From Moraxella bovis (GTDB lineage Bacteria; Pseudomonadota; Gammaproteobacteria; Pseudomonadales; Moraxellaceae), in assembly GCF_002014975.1 (NCBI RefSeq), contig NZ_MUXV01000036.1, forward strand, positions 45,560 through 109,559: a DNA stretch of 64,000 nucleotides, written 5' to 3'. The notes beneath the pieces were generated by a model. It searched no databases, was not told the DNA's origin, and saw only the letters and a list, made by a program, of their open reading frames with translations. Position numbers and translations under genes: made by a program. Position 1 is the stretch's first letter. Every line of letters begins with the position of its first letter. Shown piece after piece: positions 38,948-49,362 of this stretch.

Positions 38948-38971
38948 ATAAGTTGGGCTTTTACACCCAAC
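38948..38971. other. Hairpin between sdhA and sdhB
   Basis: The perfect 10-base stem AAGTTGGGTG-type (AAGTTGGGCTTTTACACCCAACTT) lies between sdhA and sdhB on the same strand. It lacks a clear U-run on the minus strand, so attenuation or mRNA processing is more likely than full termination. Confidence 0.5.
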
Positions 38972-38988
38972 TTATCAATTTGTCAAAA

Positions 38989-40839
38989 TTAGAACGTACG
39001 CACTCGTGGCTCACAATACTCCACAGTCAAAGGCTGTTTGCGTACAGGCTTATAAATCACACGGTTATCCTCAGAGTACCAAAGCGTGTGTTTCATCCAC
39101 TCATGGTCGTTACGTCCTAGTGGGGCGTAGCTGTCATCTTCTGGCTTTTCATAATCTAGCACGCTGTGAGCCCCACGGCATTCATGACGCAAGGACGCTG
39201 ATAGCATGGTCGCTTTTGCCACTTCGTAAAGGTTGGCAACTTCGAGTGCCTCAATGCGAGCGGTGTTAAAGACGGCTGATTTGTCTTTTAGGTGGATTTG
39301 GGCAACTTTTGGAGCCAGTGCCATGATTTTTTCTACACCTTCATCCATAAGTGCCTGCGTACGGAACACCCCAGCGTGAGACTGCATGATATTGCGAATT
39401 TCATCGGCAACTTCTTGGGCGTTGTAGCCTTCGGTAGAGTTTTGTAGCTTGTCAAGACGAGACTGCGTGTAGTCCAACACTCGTGGGTCAAGTGGCTTAT
39501 AACTGCGGTCTGATTTGGCAAATTCATCTAGGATATGCTGACCTGCCGCACGACCAAACACCACCAAGTCAAGTAGCGAGTTCGTGCCTAGGCGGTTTGC
39601 ACCGTGTACTGACACGCACGCACATTCGCCAATGGCGTACAAGCCTTTGACCACACGACCTTCGGTATATAGACCTTGTTCGTCCACATGACCGTCAAGC
39701 ACAGGCACGGTTACTTGACCGTGAATGTTGGTTGGGATACCGCCCATCATGTAGTGAATGGTAGGCACAACAGGCACCGCTTCTTTGGCGATGTCCACGT
39801 TAGCAAAGTTATGACTAATCTCAAACACAGACGGCAAACGCTTCATCAAGGTGTCCAGACCCAAATGCGTCATGTCCATCAAAATATAGTCACCGTTCGG
39901 ACCACAGCCACGACCTTCTTTAATCTCTTGGTCCATAGAACGAGAGACGAAATCACGGGGGGCTAAGTCTTTTAGTGTCGGTGCATAACGCTCCATGAAC
40001 GGCTCACCATGCTTGTTACGCAAAATCGCACCTTCACCACGACAGCCTTCGGTCAAAAGCACGCCCGCTCCTGCCACGCCCGTTGGGTGAAATTGCCAAA
40101 ATTCCATGTCTTGTAATGGAATACCTGCACGCACCGCCATGCCAAGACCGTCCCCTGTGTTGATGTAGGCGTTGGTTGAGGCACGGAAAATACGTCCTGC
40201 ACCACCTGTTGCCAGTACGGTTGTTTGGGCTTGGAATACCGAGATGTTGCCTGTTTCTTGGTCAAGGGCAATCACGCCGTTAATGTTGTCGTCAGCGTCC
40301 TTGATAAGGTCAAGGGCAATCCACTCCACAAAAAACTGCGTGCCTTTTTCTAGGTTCTTTTGGTACAGAGTGTGCAAAAGAGCGTGTCCTGTACGGTCGG
40401 CTGCCGCACACGCACGGGGAACAGGTTTTGCTCCGTATTCGGCAGAGTGTCCACCAAACGGACGCTGATAAATCGTGCCGTCTGCGTTACGGTCAAACGG
40501 CATGCCCATATGCTCAAGCTCGTACACGACTTTTGGGGCTTCACGGCACATATATTCAATGGCGTCTTGGTCGCCCAGCCAGTCAGAGCCTTTGACGGTG
40601 TCATAAAAGTGAAAATGCCAGTTGTCAGGACTCATGTTACCCAATGACGCACCGATACCCCCTTGGGCGGCAACAGTGTGGCTACGGGTTGGGAATACTT
40701 TGGTCAAAACGGCAACTTTCATACCGCCTTCAACGAGCTGTAAAGACGCTCTCATGCCTGAACCGCCACCGCCAACGATGACCGCGTCAAAGTTTAGGGT
40801 GGGGATATTTTCAATGGGTTTTTCTGGTGCTAATGCCAT
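38989..40839 (-). CDS. sdhA: Succinate dehydrogenase flavoprotein subunit
   Basis: 616 aa. GGGGSGMRASLQL binds FAD at the N-terminus and RSHTVAAQGG carries the covalent-flavin His region. Active-site residues are in HPTGVAGAGVLLTEGCRGEG and in the NRLGTNSLLDL segment. It oxidises succinate to fumarate in complex II. The length is slightly above E. coli SdhA (588 aa), as in relatives. It lies 44 bases after sdhD. Confidence 0.98.
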   Translation of the reverse strand: MALAPEKPIENIPTLNFDAVIVGGGGSGMRASLQLVEGGMKVAVLTKVFPTRSHTVAAQGGIGASLGNMSPDNWHFHFYDTVKGSDWLGDQDAIEYMCREAPKVVYELEHMGMPFDRNADGTIYQRPFGGHSAEYGAKPVPRACAAADRTGHALLHTLYQKNLEKGTQFFVEWIALDLIKDADDNINGVIALDQETGNISVFQAQTTVLATGGAGRIFRASTNAYINTGDGLGMAVRAGIPLQDMEFWQFHPTGVAGAGVLLTEGCRGEGAILRNKHGEPFMERYAPTLKDLAPRDFVSRSMDQEIKEGRGCGPNGDYILMDMTHLGLDTLMKRLPSVFEISHNFANVDIAKEAVPVVPTIHYMMGGIPTNIHGQVTVPVLDGHVDEQGLYTEGRVVKGLYAIGECACVSVHGANRLGTNSLLDLVVFGRAAGQHILDEFAKSDRSYKPLDPRVLDYTQSRLDKLQNSTEGYNAQEVADEIRNIMQSHAGVFRTQALMDEGVEKIMALAPKVAQIHLKDKSAVFNTARIEALEVANLYEVAKATMLSASLRHECRGAHSVLDYEKPEDDSYAPLGRNDHEWMKHTLWYSEDNRVIYKPVRKQPLTVEYCEPRVRTF

Positions 40840-40883
40840 AATTATTTTTCCTATGAATATTTAAGAAGGACGATTTTGGAAAA

Positions 40884-41240
40884 TTACCAAAAAATCATCA
40901 CGCCCCAAAATAGGTACGCCAAAATGGCAACGATGACCACGCCTTGTAGAGCAATACGCAAGCCTGACGATTTGACATAGTCGGTAAATACCGTCCACAT
41001 ACCCACCCATGCGTGAAACACGAGCGACAAAATCGCCACAAGGCTAAATAACTTCATGGGCAAGCTCATCATAAAGCCATGCCATGCTTGATAATCCACT
41101 TGATTAAATAGGAAAAATCCTACCAACACCACAGAATAAAGGGCAAGCACCACCGCACTGATACGTTGTAGCACCCAATCACGAGAGCCTGAACCTGTCA
41201 GACCTGTGGCACTTTTAATGCCTGAATTGTTTCTTTTCAT
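40884..41240 (-). CDS. sdhD: Succinate dehydrogenase membrane anchor subunit
   Basis: 118 aa from MKRNNSG; this ATG overlaps the sdhC stop (TAATG), a better start than an ATG five codons earlier. There are three membrane segments, about residues 21-42, 51-72 and 91-115. The heme/quinone region is around HAWVGMWTVFTDYV. It anchors SdhAB to the inner membrane with SdhC. Confidence 0.93.
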   Translation of the reverse strand: MKRNNSGIKSATGLTGSGSRDWVLQRISAVVLALYSVVLVGFFLFNQVDYQAWHGFMMSLPMKLFSLVAILSLVFHAWVGMWTVFTDYVKSSGLRIALQGVVIVAILAYLFWGVMIFW

Positions 41241-41620
41241 TAGAACATCACCCACACAAAGGACGCAATAATCAAGGCAAATGCGATAACAAAGCTCACA
41301 ATCGCCGCCGTCTTACCTGATTTGAACTCTTCGTTCATGCCAAGGTCAGCAAGTAAGTGCTTAACTCCCATGACAAAATGGTAAGCGGTTGCCGCCACAA
41401 AAATCCACGCCACAAACCTAAGGGCGATATTATTTAGCACCGTCTCAAACCCTTCTGGCGATGACAGTGACGTCTGTAAAATACACAGCATGACAGGCAC
41501 AAGCAAAAACAGCACAATGCCTGATACACGGTGCAAAATAGAAGCCATAGCGATTGGGGACTTTGAGTTCACCGCAATCACTTGACTTAGGGGTAAGTTA
41601 ATCGGTCGGTTATCTTTCAC
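41240..41620 (-). CDS. sdhC: Succinate dehydrogenase cytochrome b556 subunit
   Basis: 126 aa with the family start NRPINLPLSQ (here DNRPINLPLSQV), SPIAMASILHRVSGIVLFLL with the quinone-site Ser/Arg region, and the heme His in HFVMGVKHLLADLG. There are three membrane segments. It is the first gene of sdhCDAB, coupled to sdhD. About 1.06 kb of non-coding DNA lies between it and the divergent gltA. Confidence 0.95.
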   Translation of the reverse strand: MKDNRPINLPLSQVIAVNSKSPIAMASILHRVSGIVLFLLVPVMLCILQTSLSSPEGFETVLNNIALRFVAWIFVAATAYHFVMGVKHLLADLGMNEEFKSGKTAAIVSFVIAFALIIASFVWVMF

Positions 41621-42677
41621 GAGCGGGCGTCCTTATCAAAATGAGCCGTACAAAACGAACAAGACGGCAAGGAGAGCTGGCTTTTTGGGTGATTTTTGCC
41701 ACAATTAAAATACAAAACGGCCTTTCAATTGTAAAATTAAAAACTTAAAACATCGGTTTTGATTTTAATCTGCCAAATCTAGTAAATCACCCTAAATGAT
41801 TTGGCATGAGTATATTAAGGATATTTTAAATTTTTAAACGCAAAAAATCACACCGTCAGGCTGTCTTTAAAAATAAGAAGTCTGAACACAGCGTTAAATC
41901 AATGTCGCTTGTGTCACGCAGTGTCAGCGTGCCAAGCAACCATGCAAAAGCCATCAGGCTTAAACACTTCGCTATTTTTACTTTTACAAATCATTAAAAA
42001 TCTTTAATCTTTTAAAAACCTTGTCCAAACAGCACATTTGAGAGTATTTATCAGTAAAATTTCACAGACTTTTACCAAACTTTTTGTGAAATTATCACAA
42101 AACTTATTACAAAATTTATCAAATGTCGTGTTACCCTATTGACAATGAAATTGATTATCGTTTTTTAAAATGACCTGCCAAGTTAAACAGATAAATTATA
42201 AAACGCTTGAACAAATTTTACAAACAAAATTACAACTTTTATGTAACTGACGTCAAATTTTTTGCTAAAATTTGAACCACTTTGACGATAATATTGTTAC
42301 AAAATATGTCAAAAATCCGTATGATGGCTAAGGTTTTTACGATTTGGACGGTCGGAGCAAGATAAGCTTAGGCAAAAAAGTGAATGAGTGTAAGGGCTTG
42401 GAGATTAATTACAATTTTTTAAGGAATTTATCGTGCTAGGGCTTGTAAGTTTGGCAAAGTTTTTGTATCATCATGATACTTGATGGCGATGATGAGCAAT
42501 ATGCCTTTGCTTTGGCAAACGGACGCACGTTGCAAGGAATTCAGCGACCAACAAGACCAAGGACATCATGCTCGGTTACCTGCCAGCATGCAAATTCACA
42601 ATGCCAAATTAGCCCAAACCAAGCAGGATAAGGCTTTTGGGTCAGGATTTAGGCACCGTTAAATTAAGGTTATTATT
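41621..42677. other. 1.06-kb divergent sdhC-gltA control region
   Basis: No convincing gene is seen. It is AT-rich, especially 41820-42320, and should hold both divergent promoters and long untranslated leaders. The only motif I can name is a Fur-like box at 42141-42159. A 60-codon frame at 42480-42662 lacks a ribosome site and ends against gltA, so it is probably leader. The gap is unusually long for this pair. Confidence 0.7.
42141..42159. promoter_or_regulatory. Fur-like box
   Basis: GACAATGAAATTGATTATC agrees with the Fur consensus GATAATGATAATCATTATC at 15 of 19 positions by hand count. It lies in the sdhC-gltA gap. Control of iron-rich complex II by Fur is plausible, but Fur usually acts on sdh through a small RNA in enterics. 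Confidence 0.5.
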
Positions 42678-43955
42678 ATGACACAACAAGTGAAATTAGT
42701 CGTTGATGGCACGGAATATGAAATGCCAGTCCTAGAATCCACCTTGGGTCGCCCTGTATTGGACGTAAGTGCGGTGGCAAAAGCAGGTCTTTGGACATAT
42801 GATCCAGGATTCATGGCGACCGCCCCAGTAGAATCCAAAATCACTTATATTGACGGCGACAAAGGCGAGCTTTTGCACCGTGGCTATGCCATTGACGAGC
42901 TTGCGGACAATGCCGACTACCTAGAAGTCTGCTACGCCCTACTCTATGGCGACTTGCCAAATGCCGAAGAAAAAGACAAATTCTACGCACGCATCACAAG
43001 CCACATGGCAGTACATGACCAGTTGCGTAAATTCTTTGAAGGTTTTCGCCGTGATGCCCACCCAATGGCGATTATGCTTGGCGTGGTCGGTGCGTTGTCA
43101 GCGTTTTATCACAACCACCTAGACATCTCAGACCCACAGCATCGTGATGATACTTGTGTGGACTTGATTGCAAAAGCCCCAACGCTTGCTGCCATGAGCT
43201 ACAAATACTCAATTGGCGAGCCGTTCATGTATCCACGCAAGGATTTTAGCTACGCCGAAAACTTCCTATATATGATGTTTGCCACCCCTGGTGACAAAGA
43301 TTACAAGCCAGACCCTGTACTGGTCAAAGCGATGGACAAAATCTTTACCCTACACGCTGACCACGAGCAAAACGCATCAACATCAAGCGTACGTTTGGTA
43401 GGCTCAACAGGTGCCAACCCTTATGCCTGTATCGCAGCAGGTATCGCTGCCCTATGGGGGCCATCACACGGTGGTGCCAACGAAGCGGTATTGACCATGC
43501 TTGATGAGATTGGCTCTATCGAAAATGTTGCTCCATTCATGGAAAAAGTTAAGACCAAAGAAGCCAAGCTCATGGGCTTTGGACACCGTGTCTATAAGAA
43601 CTTTGACCCCCGTGCCAAAGTCATGAAAGAGACTTGCGATGAAGTGTTAGGTGCCTTGGGCGTAAATGACCCCAAGCTTGCCCTTGCTATGGAGCTAGAA
43701 AAAATCGCACTAAACGACCCCTACTTCATTGAGCGTAAGCTCTATCCAAACGTAGACTTCTACTCTGGCATCATCCTAAAAGCGATTGGCATTCCAACGT
43801 CTATGTTCACTGTTATCTTTGCCCTAGCTCGCACGGCAGGCTGGATTGCTCACTGGACAGAAATGCACTCAGAAGCCTTCAAAATCGGTCGTCCACGTCA
43901 GCGTTATACTGGCGAGATGCACCGTGCCTTTGTTAAGGTGAAAGACCGCAAATAA
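42678..43955 (+). CDS. gltA: Citrate synthase (type II, hexameric)
   Basis: 425 aa. Residues typical of GltA include the [19 protein letters not shown] segment, the catalytic His in [16 protein letters not shown], and [13 protein letters not shown] with the catalytic Asp. It condenses oxaloacetate and acetyl-CoA. It is divergent from sdhCDAB, the usual layout in Gammaproteobacteria. A terminator follows at 43981. Confidence 0.98.
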   Translation: MTQQVKLVVDGTEYEMPVLESTLGRPVLDVSAVAKAGLWTYDPGFMATAPVESKITYIDGDKGELLHRGYAIDELADNADYLEVCYALLYGDLPNAEEKDKFYARITSHMAVHDQLRKFFEGFRRDAHPMAIMLGVVGALSAFYHNHLDISDPQHRDDTCVDLIAKAPTLAAMSYKYSIGEPFMYPRKDFSYAENFLYMMFATPGDKDYKPDPVLVKAMDKIFTLHADHEQNASTSSVRLVGSTGANPYACIAAGIAALWGPSHGGANEAVLTMLDEIGSIENVAPFMEKVKTKEAKLMGFGHRVYKNFDPRAKVMKETCDEVLGALGVNDPKLALAMELEKIALNDPYFIERKLYPNVDFYSGIILKAIGIPTSMFTVIFALARTAGWIAHWTEMHSEAFKIGRPRQRYTGEMHRAFVKVKDRK

Positions 43956-43980
43956 TCCTGTCTTTTAACAAATGACCATA

Positions 43981-44007
43981 AAATCCCCCAAGCGATTGGG
44001 GGATTTT
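43981..44007 (+). terminator. gltA terminator
   Basis: AAATCCCCCAA / TTGGGGGATTT with loop GCGA is a strong hairpin 25 bases past the gltA stop. Confidence 0.8.
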
Positions 44008-44083
44008 ATGGTCATGGTTGGGACATGTAAACATTAGGGCATGCTTGCCATTGTTACCGTTTTTATTAAATTATAAGGTATTA

Positions 44084-44205
44084 GTCCAAAAAGTATGCCA
44101 AACTAGGTTTTCCGTTCCCCCCTGAGCCTGCCTGCAAGTAGGAAAATCGTTATGAGCAGGCATGGCTCACCACGAATGGTTTTCTTTATAACATACTTTT
44201 TGAAC
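44084..44205. repeat. 122-bp palindromic MITE-like element
   Basis: The ends are GTCCAAAAAGTATG (44084-44097) and its near-complement CATACTTTTTGAAC (44192-44205), with further inner pairing (TTTTCCGTTC / GAATGGTTTTC; GAGCCTGCCTGC / GCAGGCATGGCTC). No reading frame. It lies between the gltA terminator and the his leader. No clear target duplication is visible. It may be a mobile non-autonomous element or a large folded RNA. Confidence 0.5.
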
Positions 44206-44357
44206 CAGAGTCAATTATAAAATAAGGTGAAAATACAAGCATACCCCATCACCAATTTAAAAAGCATCAAACATTTTACAAAAATAACGCTTGCCATTTA
44301 GCAAAAAATATCTTATGATAACGCCTATATTAAAAAACTTTTTATATCTTATTTATC

Positions 44358-44405
44358 ATGAATTACCCCGTTATCGCCACTCGTCATCATCACCATCACT
44401 CCTAA
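44358..44405 (+). CDS. hisL: his operon leader peptide
   Basis: A 15-codon peptide, MNYPVIATRHHHHHS, with five consecutive His codons. The short frame starts with ATG at 44358 and ends at TAA 44403-44405, about 125 bases before hisG. As in Salmonella and E. coli hisL, ribosome stalling at His codons when charged tRNA-His is scarce should favour an antiterminator. A rho-independent terminator lies downstream at 44477. The His run is shorter than the seven of the enteric leader. Confidence 0.85.
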   Translation: MNYPVIATRHHHHHS

Positions 44406-44476
44406 ATTTCTTTTGGGCGTGTGGCTTTGCTTGAAAGAAAAAAGACTTTCAAGGCGATGGCACAAAAGACGGTATC

Positions 44477-44513
44477 AACCCTTGAAAGCAATTTCAAGGG
44501 TTTTTTGTTTTTT
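44477..44513 (+). terminator. his attenuator (intrinsic terminator before hisG)
   Basis: AACCCTTGAAA / TTTCAAGGGTTTTTT forms a hairpin with a T-run, 19 bases before the hisG start. The upstream repeat GAAAGAAAAAAGACTTTCAAGG (44433 region; CTTTCAAGG at about 44446) can pair with one arm, giving an alternative structure. This is the architecture of a classical attenuator. Confidence 0.8.
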
Positions 44514-44531
44514 AATCTTAAAGGAAAAATT

Positions 44532-45422
44532 ATGAATCGTCTAAAAATCGCCATTCAAAAATCAGGTCGCCTAAGCGATGACTGCCAAGAGCTACTCAAA
44601 GCCTGCGGTATCAAATTTCATTACAACAAAGACCGTCTCATCGTCTATGCCAAAAATCAGCCCATTGAACTACTTCGGGTGCGAGACGATGACATTCCCG
44701 CCCTTGTGTTTGATGGCGTGGCGGATTTGGGTTTTGTGGGCGAAAATGTGCTGGACGAATGCCAGCTTGACCGCCAAAACAAGGGCGAAACCGCCAGCTT
44801 TAACAAACTTAAAGTCTTTGAATTTGGCGAATGCCGTCTGTCGCTTGCCGTGCCAAAGGACTTTGATTATCAATCACTTGCAAGCCTAAAAAACGCCCGC
44901 ATTGCCACCAGCTACCCCAATTTGTTAAAAAAATATATGGACGACAATACCGTCCCCTTCAAAAACTGCCTACTGACAGGCTCGGTAGAAGTCGCCCCCA
45001 GTGCAGGGATAGCCCACGCCATTTGCGATTTGGTCTCCAGCGGGGCAACCTTAGAAGCCAATGGCTTAAAAGAAGTGGAAGTTATCTACCGCTCAAAGGC
45101 TTGCCTAATTGTCAAAAGCGAGCCATTATCCGCCGAAAAACAAGCCCTTGTGGACAAACTTCTAACTCGAATAACAGGCGTAGAGCAAGCCAAAGAAAGC
45201 AAATACATTATGCTCCACGCCCCCAAAGACAAGCTCCCTGAGATTGTCAAATTTCTGCCCTGTGCCGAAAATCCGACCATCTTGCCCCTTGCTCAAGATG
45301 ACGGCAAAGTGGCGGTGCACATTGTCAGCCAAGAAACGCTGTTTTGGGAAACGATGGAAAATTTAAAAGCAATGGGGGCAAGTTCTATTTTGGTGTTGCC
45401 CATTGAAAAAATGATGATTTAA
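44532..45422 (+). CDS. hisG: ATP phosphoribosyltransferase, long form
   Basis: 296 aa from ATG at 44532, after AAGGAAAAATT; an in-frame extension to 44421 overlaps the attenuator and is not coding. The sequence is the long, self-sufficient HisG with a C-terminal ACT-like regulatory domain ([16 protein letters not shown] onward), with enteric-type signatures [17 protein letters not shown] and [21 protein letters not shown]. It commits PRPP and ATP to histidine synthesis. Acinetobacter and Pseudomonas, close relatives of Moraxella, use the short HisG with HisZ, so this form suggests acquisition. Confidence 0.94.
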   Translation: MNRLKIAIQKSGRLSDDCQELLKACGIKFHYNKDRLIVYAKNQPIELLRVRDDDIPALVFDGVADLGFVGENVLDECQLDRQNKGETASFNKLKVFEFGECRLSLAVPKDFDYQSLASLKNARIATSYPNLLKKYMDDNTVPFKNCLLTGSVEVAPSAGIAHAICDLVSSGATLEANGLKEVEVIYRSKACLIVKSEPLSAEKQALVDKLLTRITGVEQAKESKYIMLHAPKDKLPEIVKFLPCAENPTILPLAQDDGKVAVHIVSQETLFWETMENLKAMGASSILVLPIEKMMI

Positions 45423-45446
45423 TTCAATAATTTATCATCAATCGTA

Positions 45447-45463
45447 GGTGCGTAGCACGCACC
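45447..45463. repeat. GGTGCGTA palindrome, hisG-hisD gap
   Basis: GGTGCGTAGCACGCACC is a perfect 8-base inverted repeat around one base in the 137-base hisG-hisD gap. The same palindrome recurs at 48017, 48056 and 50031. Confidence 0.6.
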
Positions 45464-45559
45464 GTTTTGGACAATGATTTTTTAAATGGTGAATACGGTT
45501 ATTAAAAAAGCACACACCTTACCAATTACACCTAATTAACTGATTTTAAAGAGAAAACT

Positions 45560-46843
45560 ATGCAAACCCTAATCTGGAAAAACCTAAGCCAAACAGAACG
45601 CCAAACCGCCCTAACTCGCCCCGCCCAAACGCTTGGCAATGAGATTACCGCGATTGTTGCTGATATTAAAAATCAAGTGGTAAATCAAGGGGATACTGCT
45701 CTGTTTGCCCTTGCCGAAAAGTTTGATAAAGTCAAATTGGACAGCCTAAAAATCGCTCCAAGCGAACTTGACAATGCCCAAAACACCCTATCAGACGAGC
45801 TAAAATCCGCCATTGACACCGCTTATGCCAACATTCACAAATTTCACACCGCCCAAATCCCCACGCCCATTGACACCCAAACAATGGCAGGCGTTCGCTG
45901 TTCTGTCGCCACTCGCCCGATTGAAAAAGTGGGTCTGTATATTCCAGCAGGCTCTGCTCCTTTGTTTTCAACGGTTTTGATGCTTGCCATTCCTGCCAAA
46001 ATCGCAGGGTGCAAAAAAATCGTCCTTTGCTCGCCCGCCCCGATTTGCGATGAAATTCTATACACCGCCAAACGCTGTGGCGTGGACGAGATTTTCTCGG
46101 TAGGCGGTGCGGGGGCGATTTGTGCAATGGCGTACGGCACGGACAGCATTCCCAAAGTGGATAAAATCTTTGGGCCGGGCAACGCCTTTGTTACCGAAGC
46201 CAAACGCCAAGCGATGGCGGACGGTGTCGCCATTGACATGCCCGCAGGCCCATCGGAAGTACTTGTAATTGCGGATAATTTTGCCAATCCTAGCTTTGTG
46301 GCAAGCGATTTACTCTCGCAAGCCGAACACGGGGCGGACAGTCAAGTGATTTTACTGACCGACAGCCACGCCTTAGCCGATAAGGTTTTGGGCGAGATTG
46401 ACACACAATTAAAAAGCCTGCCAAGAGCCGACACCGCACGCTTTGCCCTTGCCAAAAGCCGTATCATCATCGCTGATAATTTGACAGAATGTGTCTCAAT
46501 TTCAAACAGTTACGCCCCTGAGCATCTCATTATCAATACCGACAATCCCCGTCAATATCTGGACGACATCAGCCATGCAGGCTCGGTGTTTTTGGGGGCG
46601 TACACGCCTGAAAGTATGGGCGACTACGCCAGTGGCACCAACCACACCTTGCCGACTTATGGCTACGCCCGCACCCAGTCATCGCTTGGTTTGGCGGACT
46701 TTTATAAACGAATGACCGTGCAAGAATTGTCCGTGGACGGCTTTAAAAATTTGGCGAACACCGTTGCGACAATGGCAAGTGCCGAACAGTTAGACGCTCA
46801 TAAATTGGCGGTAGAAGTGCGGTTAAAAGAATTGGGGGAATAA
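45560..46843 (+). CDS. hisD: Histidinol dehydrogenase
   Basis: 427 aa. It carries family stretches [31 protein letters not shown] and [14 protein letters not shown], zinc/active-site residues in [16 protein letters not shown], and [10 protein letters not shown]. It oxidises L-histidinol to L-histidine in two steps. The length is close to E. coli HisD. The start is preceded by AAAGAGAAAACT. It is second in the operon, as in E. coli. Confidence 0.97.
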   Translation: MQTLIWKNLSQTERQTALTRPAQTLGNEITAIVADIKNQVVNQGDTALFALAEKFDKVKLDSLKIAPSELDNAQNTLSDELKSAIDTAYANIHKFHTAQIPTPIDTQTMAGVRCSVATRPIEKVGLYIPAGSAPLFSTVLMLAIPAKIAGCKKIVLCSPAPICDEILYTAKRCGVDEIFSVGGAGAICAMAYGTDSIPKVDKIFGPGNAFVTEAKRQAMADGVAIDMPAGPSEVLVIADNFANPSFVASDLLSQAEHGADSQVILLTDSHALADKVLGEIDTQLKSLPRADTARFALAKSRIIIADNLTECVSISNSYAPEHLIINTDNPRQYLDDISHAGSVFLGAYTPESMGDYASGTNHTLPTYGYARTQSSLGLADFYKRMTVQELSVDGFKNLANTVATMASAEQLDAHKLAVEVRLKELGE

Positions 46844-46867
46844 ATTATCATTTTAACGGATTTTTAA

Positions 46868-46887
46868 GGGCGAATTGCAATTCGCCC
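46868..46887. repeat. GGGCGAATT palindrome, hisD-hisC gap
   Basis: A perfect 10-base inverted repeat, GGGCGAATTG with its complement, lies in the 102-base gap. It belongs to the same style of small palindromes as those at 49243, 49972, 5468 and 57758. Confidence 0.6.
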
Positions 46888-46945
46888 CTACACGCCAATG
46901 AATTAAAATGGTTATTTTTTTAAATGTAAAAATGGAAAAAATACA

Positions 46946-48001
46946 ATGCAAACCTTAATTAAAAAAAGCGTACAAACCTTAACCCCCTATCAATCCGCCC
47001 GTAAAATTGGCGGTAATGGCACTATTTGGTTAAATGCCAATGAATATCCTATTTCGCCCAATGAATTATTAACCAATTTATCTTTGGAAAATTTAAATCG
47101 CTATCCTGAACCACAACCGCAAAGCATAATAACTGCCTATGCCAATTATGCAGGGGTGAATAATAATCAAATTTTAATCACTCGGGGTGGCGATGAAGGC
47201 ATTGAGCTGATTATCCGTGCCTTTTGTGAAAATGATGAGAGCGTACTTTATTGTCCGCCCACTTATGGAATGTATAAGGTCAGCTCCGATACGCTTAATA
47301 TCAATACCAAAACCATACCTTTAACGGCTGAGTTTCAATTAAATTTAGCTGAAATTGAAAATAATTTGGATAAAGTCAAAGTTATTTTTATTTGCAGTCC
47401 CAATAACCCAACGGGCAATTTATTAAACAAAGATGTTATTATTCAATTACTTGATATGACCAAAAACAAAGCGGTTGTGGTGGTTGATGAAGCCTATATT
47501 GATTTTTGTTTGGATAACAGTATTGTAGATGAATTAAATCATTTTGATAATTTAATCATCATTCGCACGCTTTCAAAAGCCTTTGCCTTAGCAAGCATTC
47601 GCTGTGGTTTTGTTTTGGCAAATGAATGGATTATCCAAAGTTTACAAAAAATCATCGCCCCTTATCCCATTCCCACGCCTTGTGTATCAATCGCCGAACT
47701 TGCTTTATCAGATATTGGCATTCAAGCAATGCAAGATAAATTTGCAATTACGCTCGATAATAAAACTTGGCTGGAAAATGAACTATCAAACTTAGAAATT
47801 GTACAAAACATTTACCCAAGTGTTGCCAATTTTATTTTGGTAACACTTAAAGATGGTCAAGCGGTGTTTGACAAACTTTGGGAACAAGGCATTATTGTCC
47901 GAAACCAACATACCGCCTTAAATTTGGCAAATTGTATTCGTATTAGCATTGGTACACAAGATGAAAATTTGGCGTTAATTAATACGTTAAAGAAATTTTA
48001 A
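46946..48001 (+). CDS. hisC: Histidinol-phosphate aminotransferase
   Basis: 351 aa class I/II PLP aminotransferase. CSPNNPTGN, DEAYIDFC and the PLP lysine in TLSKAFALASIRCGF are all present, with C-terminal IRISIGTQDEN. The enteric-type start (YQSARKIGGNGTIWLNANEY) matches E. coli HisC style. It transaminates imidazole acetol phosphate. It is much more AT-rich than hisG and hisD. Confidence 0.96.
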   Translation: MQTLIKKSVQTLTPYQSARKIGGNGTIWLNANEYPISPNELLTNLSLENLNRYPEPQPQSIITAYANYAGVNNNQILITRGGDEGIELIIRAFCENDESVLYCPPTYGMYKVSSDTLNINTKTIPLTAEFQLNLAEIENNLDKVKVIFICSPNNPTGNLLNKDVIIQLLDMTKNKAVVVVDEAYIDFCLDNSIVDELNHFDNLIIIRTLSKAFALASIRCGFVLANEWIIQSLQKIIAPYPIPTPCVSIAELALSDIGIQAMQDKFAITLDNKTWLENELSNLEIVQNIYPSVANFILVTLKDGQAVFDKLWEQGIIVRNQHTALNLANCIRISIGTQDENLALINTLKKF

Positions 48002-48016
48002 TTTTTGAACTCGTAA

Positions 48017-48072
48017 GGTGCGTACCACGCACCCTTTAAAATCAGAACCCTAAATGGTGCGTATTACGCACC
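48017..48072. repeat. Two GGTGCGTA palindromes, hisC-hisB gap
   Basis: GGTGCGTACCACGCACC (48017-48033) and GGTGCGTATTACGCACC (48056-48072) stand 22 bases apart in a 110-base gap. The centres differ while the arms are identical, so the palindrome rather than the centre is conserved. Confidence 0.65.
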
Positions 48073-48111
48073 TTACGCTTAAACCCAAGTTATTTTTTAA
48101 AGGAACAACAA

Positions 48112-49200
48112 ATGAAACCTACTCTATTTATTGACCGAGACGGCACTTTAATTGACGAACCCAAAACCGATTTTCAAATTGACAGTTTGGAAAAATTAAA
48201 GTTAGAAAAAGGTGTGATTCCCGCCCTGTTGGCATTACAAAAAAAATATCGCCTTGTGATGGTGTCCAATCAAGATGGGCTGGGCACAGACAGTTTTCCC
48301 CAAGAAAATTTTGACAAACCGCACAATAAAATGCTGGATATTTTTACATCACAAGGCATTGTCTTTGATGATATTTTGATTTGTCCGCATTTTAAAGACG
48401 ATGATTGCGACTGCCGAAAGCCAAAAACCAAACTATTACAATCTTATATTGATAATAATTTATTTGATAAAGAGAGTAGCTTTGTGATTGGCGATAGAGA
48501 TACCGACATTGAGCTTGCGAATAATTTGGGTATTGTTGGACTTAAATACAATCCTGATAATTTAAATTGGGCGTTAATTAGCGAAAAGTTATTGAGGCAA
48601 GCGACAACTAATATTGGCGAACGCCAAAAACGCTATGGCGAAGTTATCCGTAAAACCAAAGAAACTGACATTAAAGTGCAAGTCTGGCTTGATGAAACAG
48701 GTGTGAATGACATTAAAACAGGCATTGGCTTTTTTGACCATATGTTAGACCAAATTGCCACGCACGGTGGATTTAAAGTCGCCATTGACTGCAAAGGCGA
48801 TTTGTGGATTGACGAACATCATTCGGTAGAAGACACCGCCATTGCATTTGGGGAGGCATTAAAACAAGCGATTGGCGATAAAAAAGGCATTGCCCGTTTT
48901 GGCTTTGTTTTGCCAATGGACGAATGCCGTGCCGAATGCACGATGGATTTATCGGGCAGACCATTTTTAAAATTTAAAGGCAAATTTAGCCGAGACAAAG
49001 TGGGTGATTTTAGCACCGAATTGACCGAACATTTTTTTCAATCGCTTGCGTATGCAATGATGGCAACTTTGCATTTAAAAGTCAAAGGCGACAATGACCA
49101 CCACAAAATAGAAAGTTTATTTAAAGTGTTTGGCAGAACACTCAGACAATGTATTAGAATTGAAGGGAATGAATTACCGAGTAGTAAAGGGGTTTTGTGA
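48112..49200 (+). CDS. hisB: Bifunctional histidinol-phosphatase / imidazoleglycerol-phosphate dehydratase
   Basis: 362 aa. Residues 1-165 are the HAD-type phosphatase, with [12 protein letters not shown] and the Cys/His zinc site [15 protein letters not shown]. Residues ~167-362 are IGP dehydratase, with [34 protein letters not shown] and C-terminal [20 protein letters not shown]. This fusion, as in E. coli HisNB, is restricted mainly to enteric and Pasteurella-type lineages. The ribosome site is AAAGGAACAACAA. Confidence 0.97.
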   Translation: MKPTLFIDRDGTLIDEPKTDFQIDSLEKLKLEKGVIPALLALQKKYRLVMVSNQDGLGTDSFPQENFDKPHNKMLDIFTSQGIVFDDILICPHFKDDDCDCRKPKTKLLQSYIDNNLFDKESSFVIGDRDTDIELANNLGIVGLKYNPDNLNWALISEKLLRQATTNIGERQKRYGEVIRKTKETDIKVQVWLDETGVNDIKTGIGFFDHMLDQIATHGGFKVAIDCKGDLWIDEHHSVEDTAIAFGEALKQAIGDKKGIARFGFVLPMDECRAECTMDLSGRPFLKFKGKFSRDKVGDFSTELTEHFFQSLAYAMMATLHLKVKGDNDHHKIESLFKVFGRTLRQCIRIEGNELPSSKGVL

Positions 49201-49242
49201 TTTTTAAATTGTTTATTGATTATTTTTTGAGTGGATTTGTAG

Positions 49243-49261
49243 GGGCGTGTTGCACACGCCC
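49243..49261. repeat. GGGCGTGT palindrome, hisB-hisH gap
   Basis: GGGCGTGTTGCACACGCCC is a palindrome in a 162-base gap; the same arms occur near 57758. Confidence 0.6.
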
Positions 49262-49362
49262 AGTTATCAGAATATTATTTTCAGAGCGTGCCAAGCTAAG
49301 CCCCTACACACCAAAAAATTAAAATAAATGAATGATATGATTTTAATTAAACAGGATAAAAA

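Noticed and set aside
42480..42662. 60-codon frame just before gltA
   Set aside because: No Shine-Dalgarno and no domain; it is best seen as the gltA leader.
44421..44531. In-frame N-terminal extension of hisG
   Set aside because: It covers the attenuator hairpin, and the ATG at 44532 has a good ribosome site.
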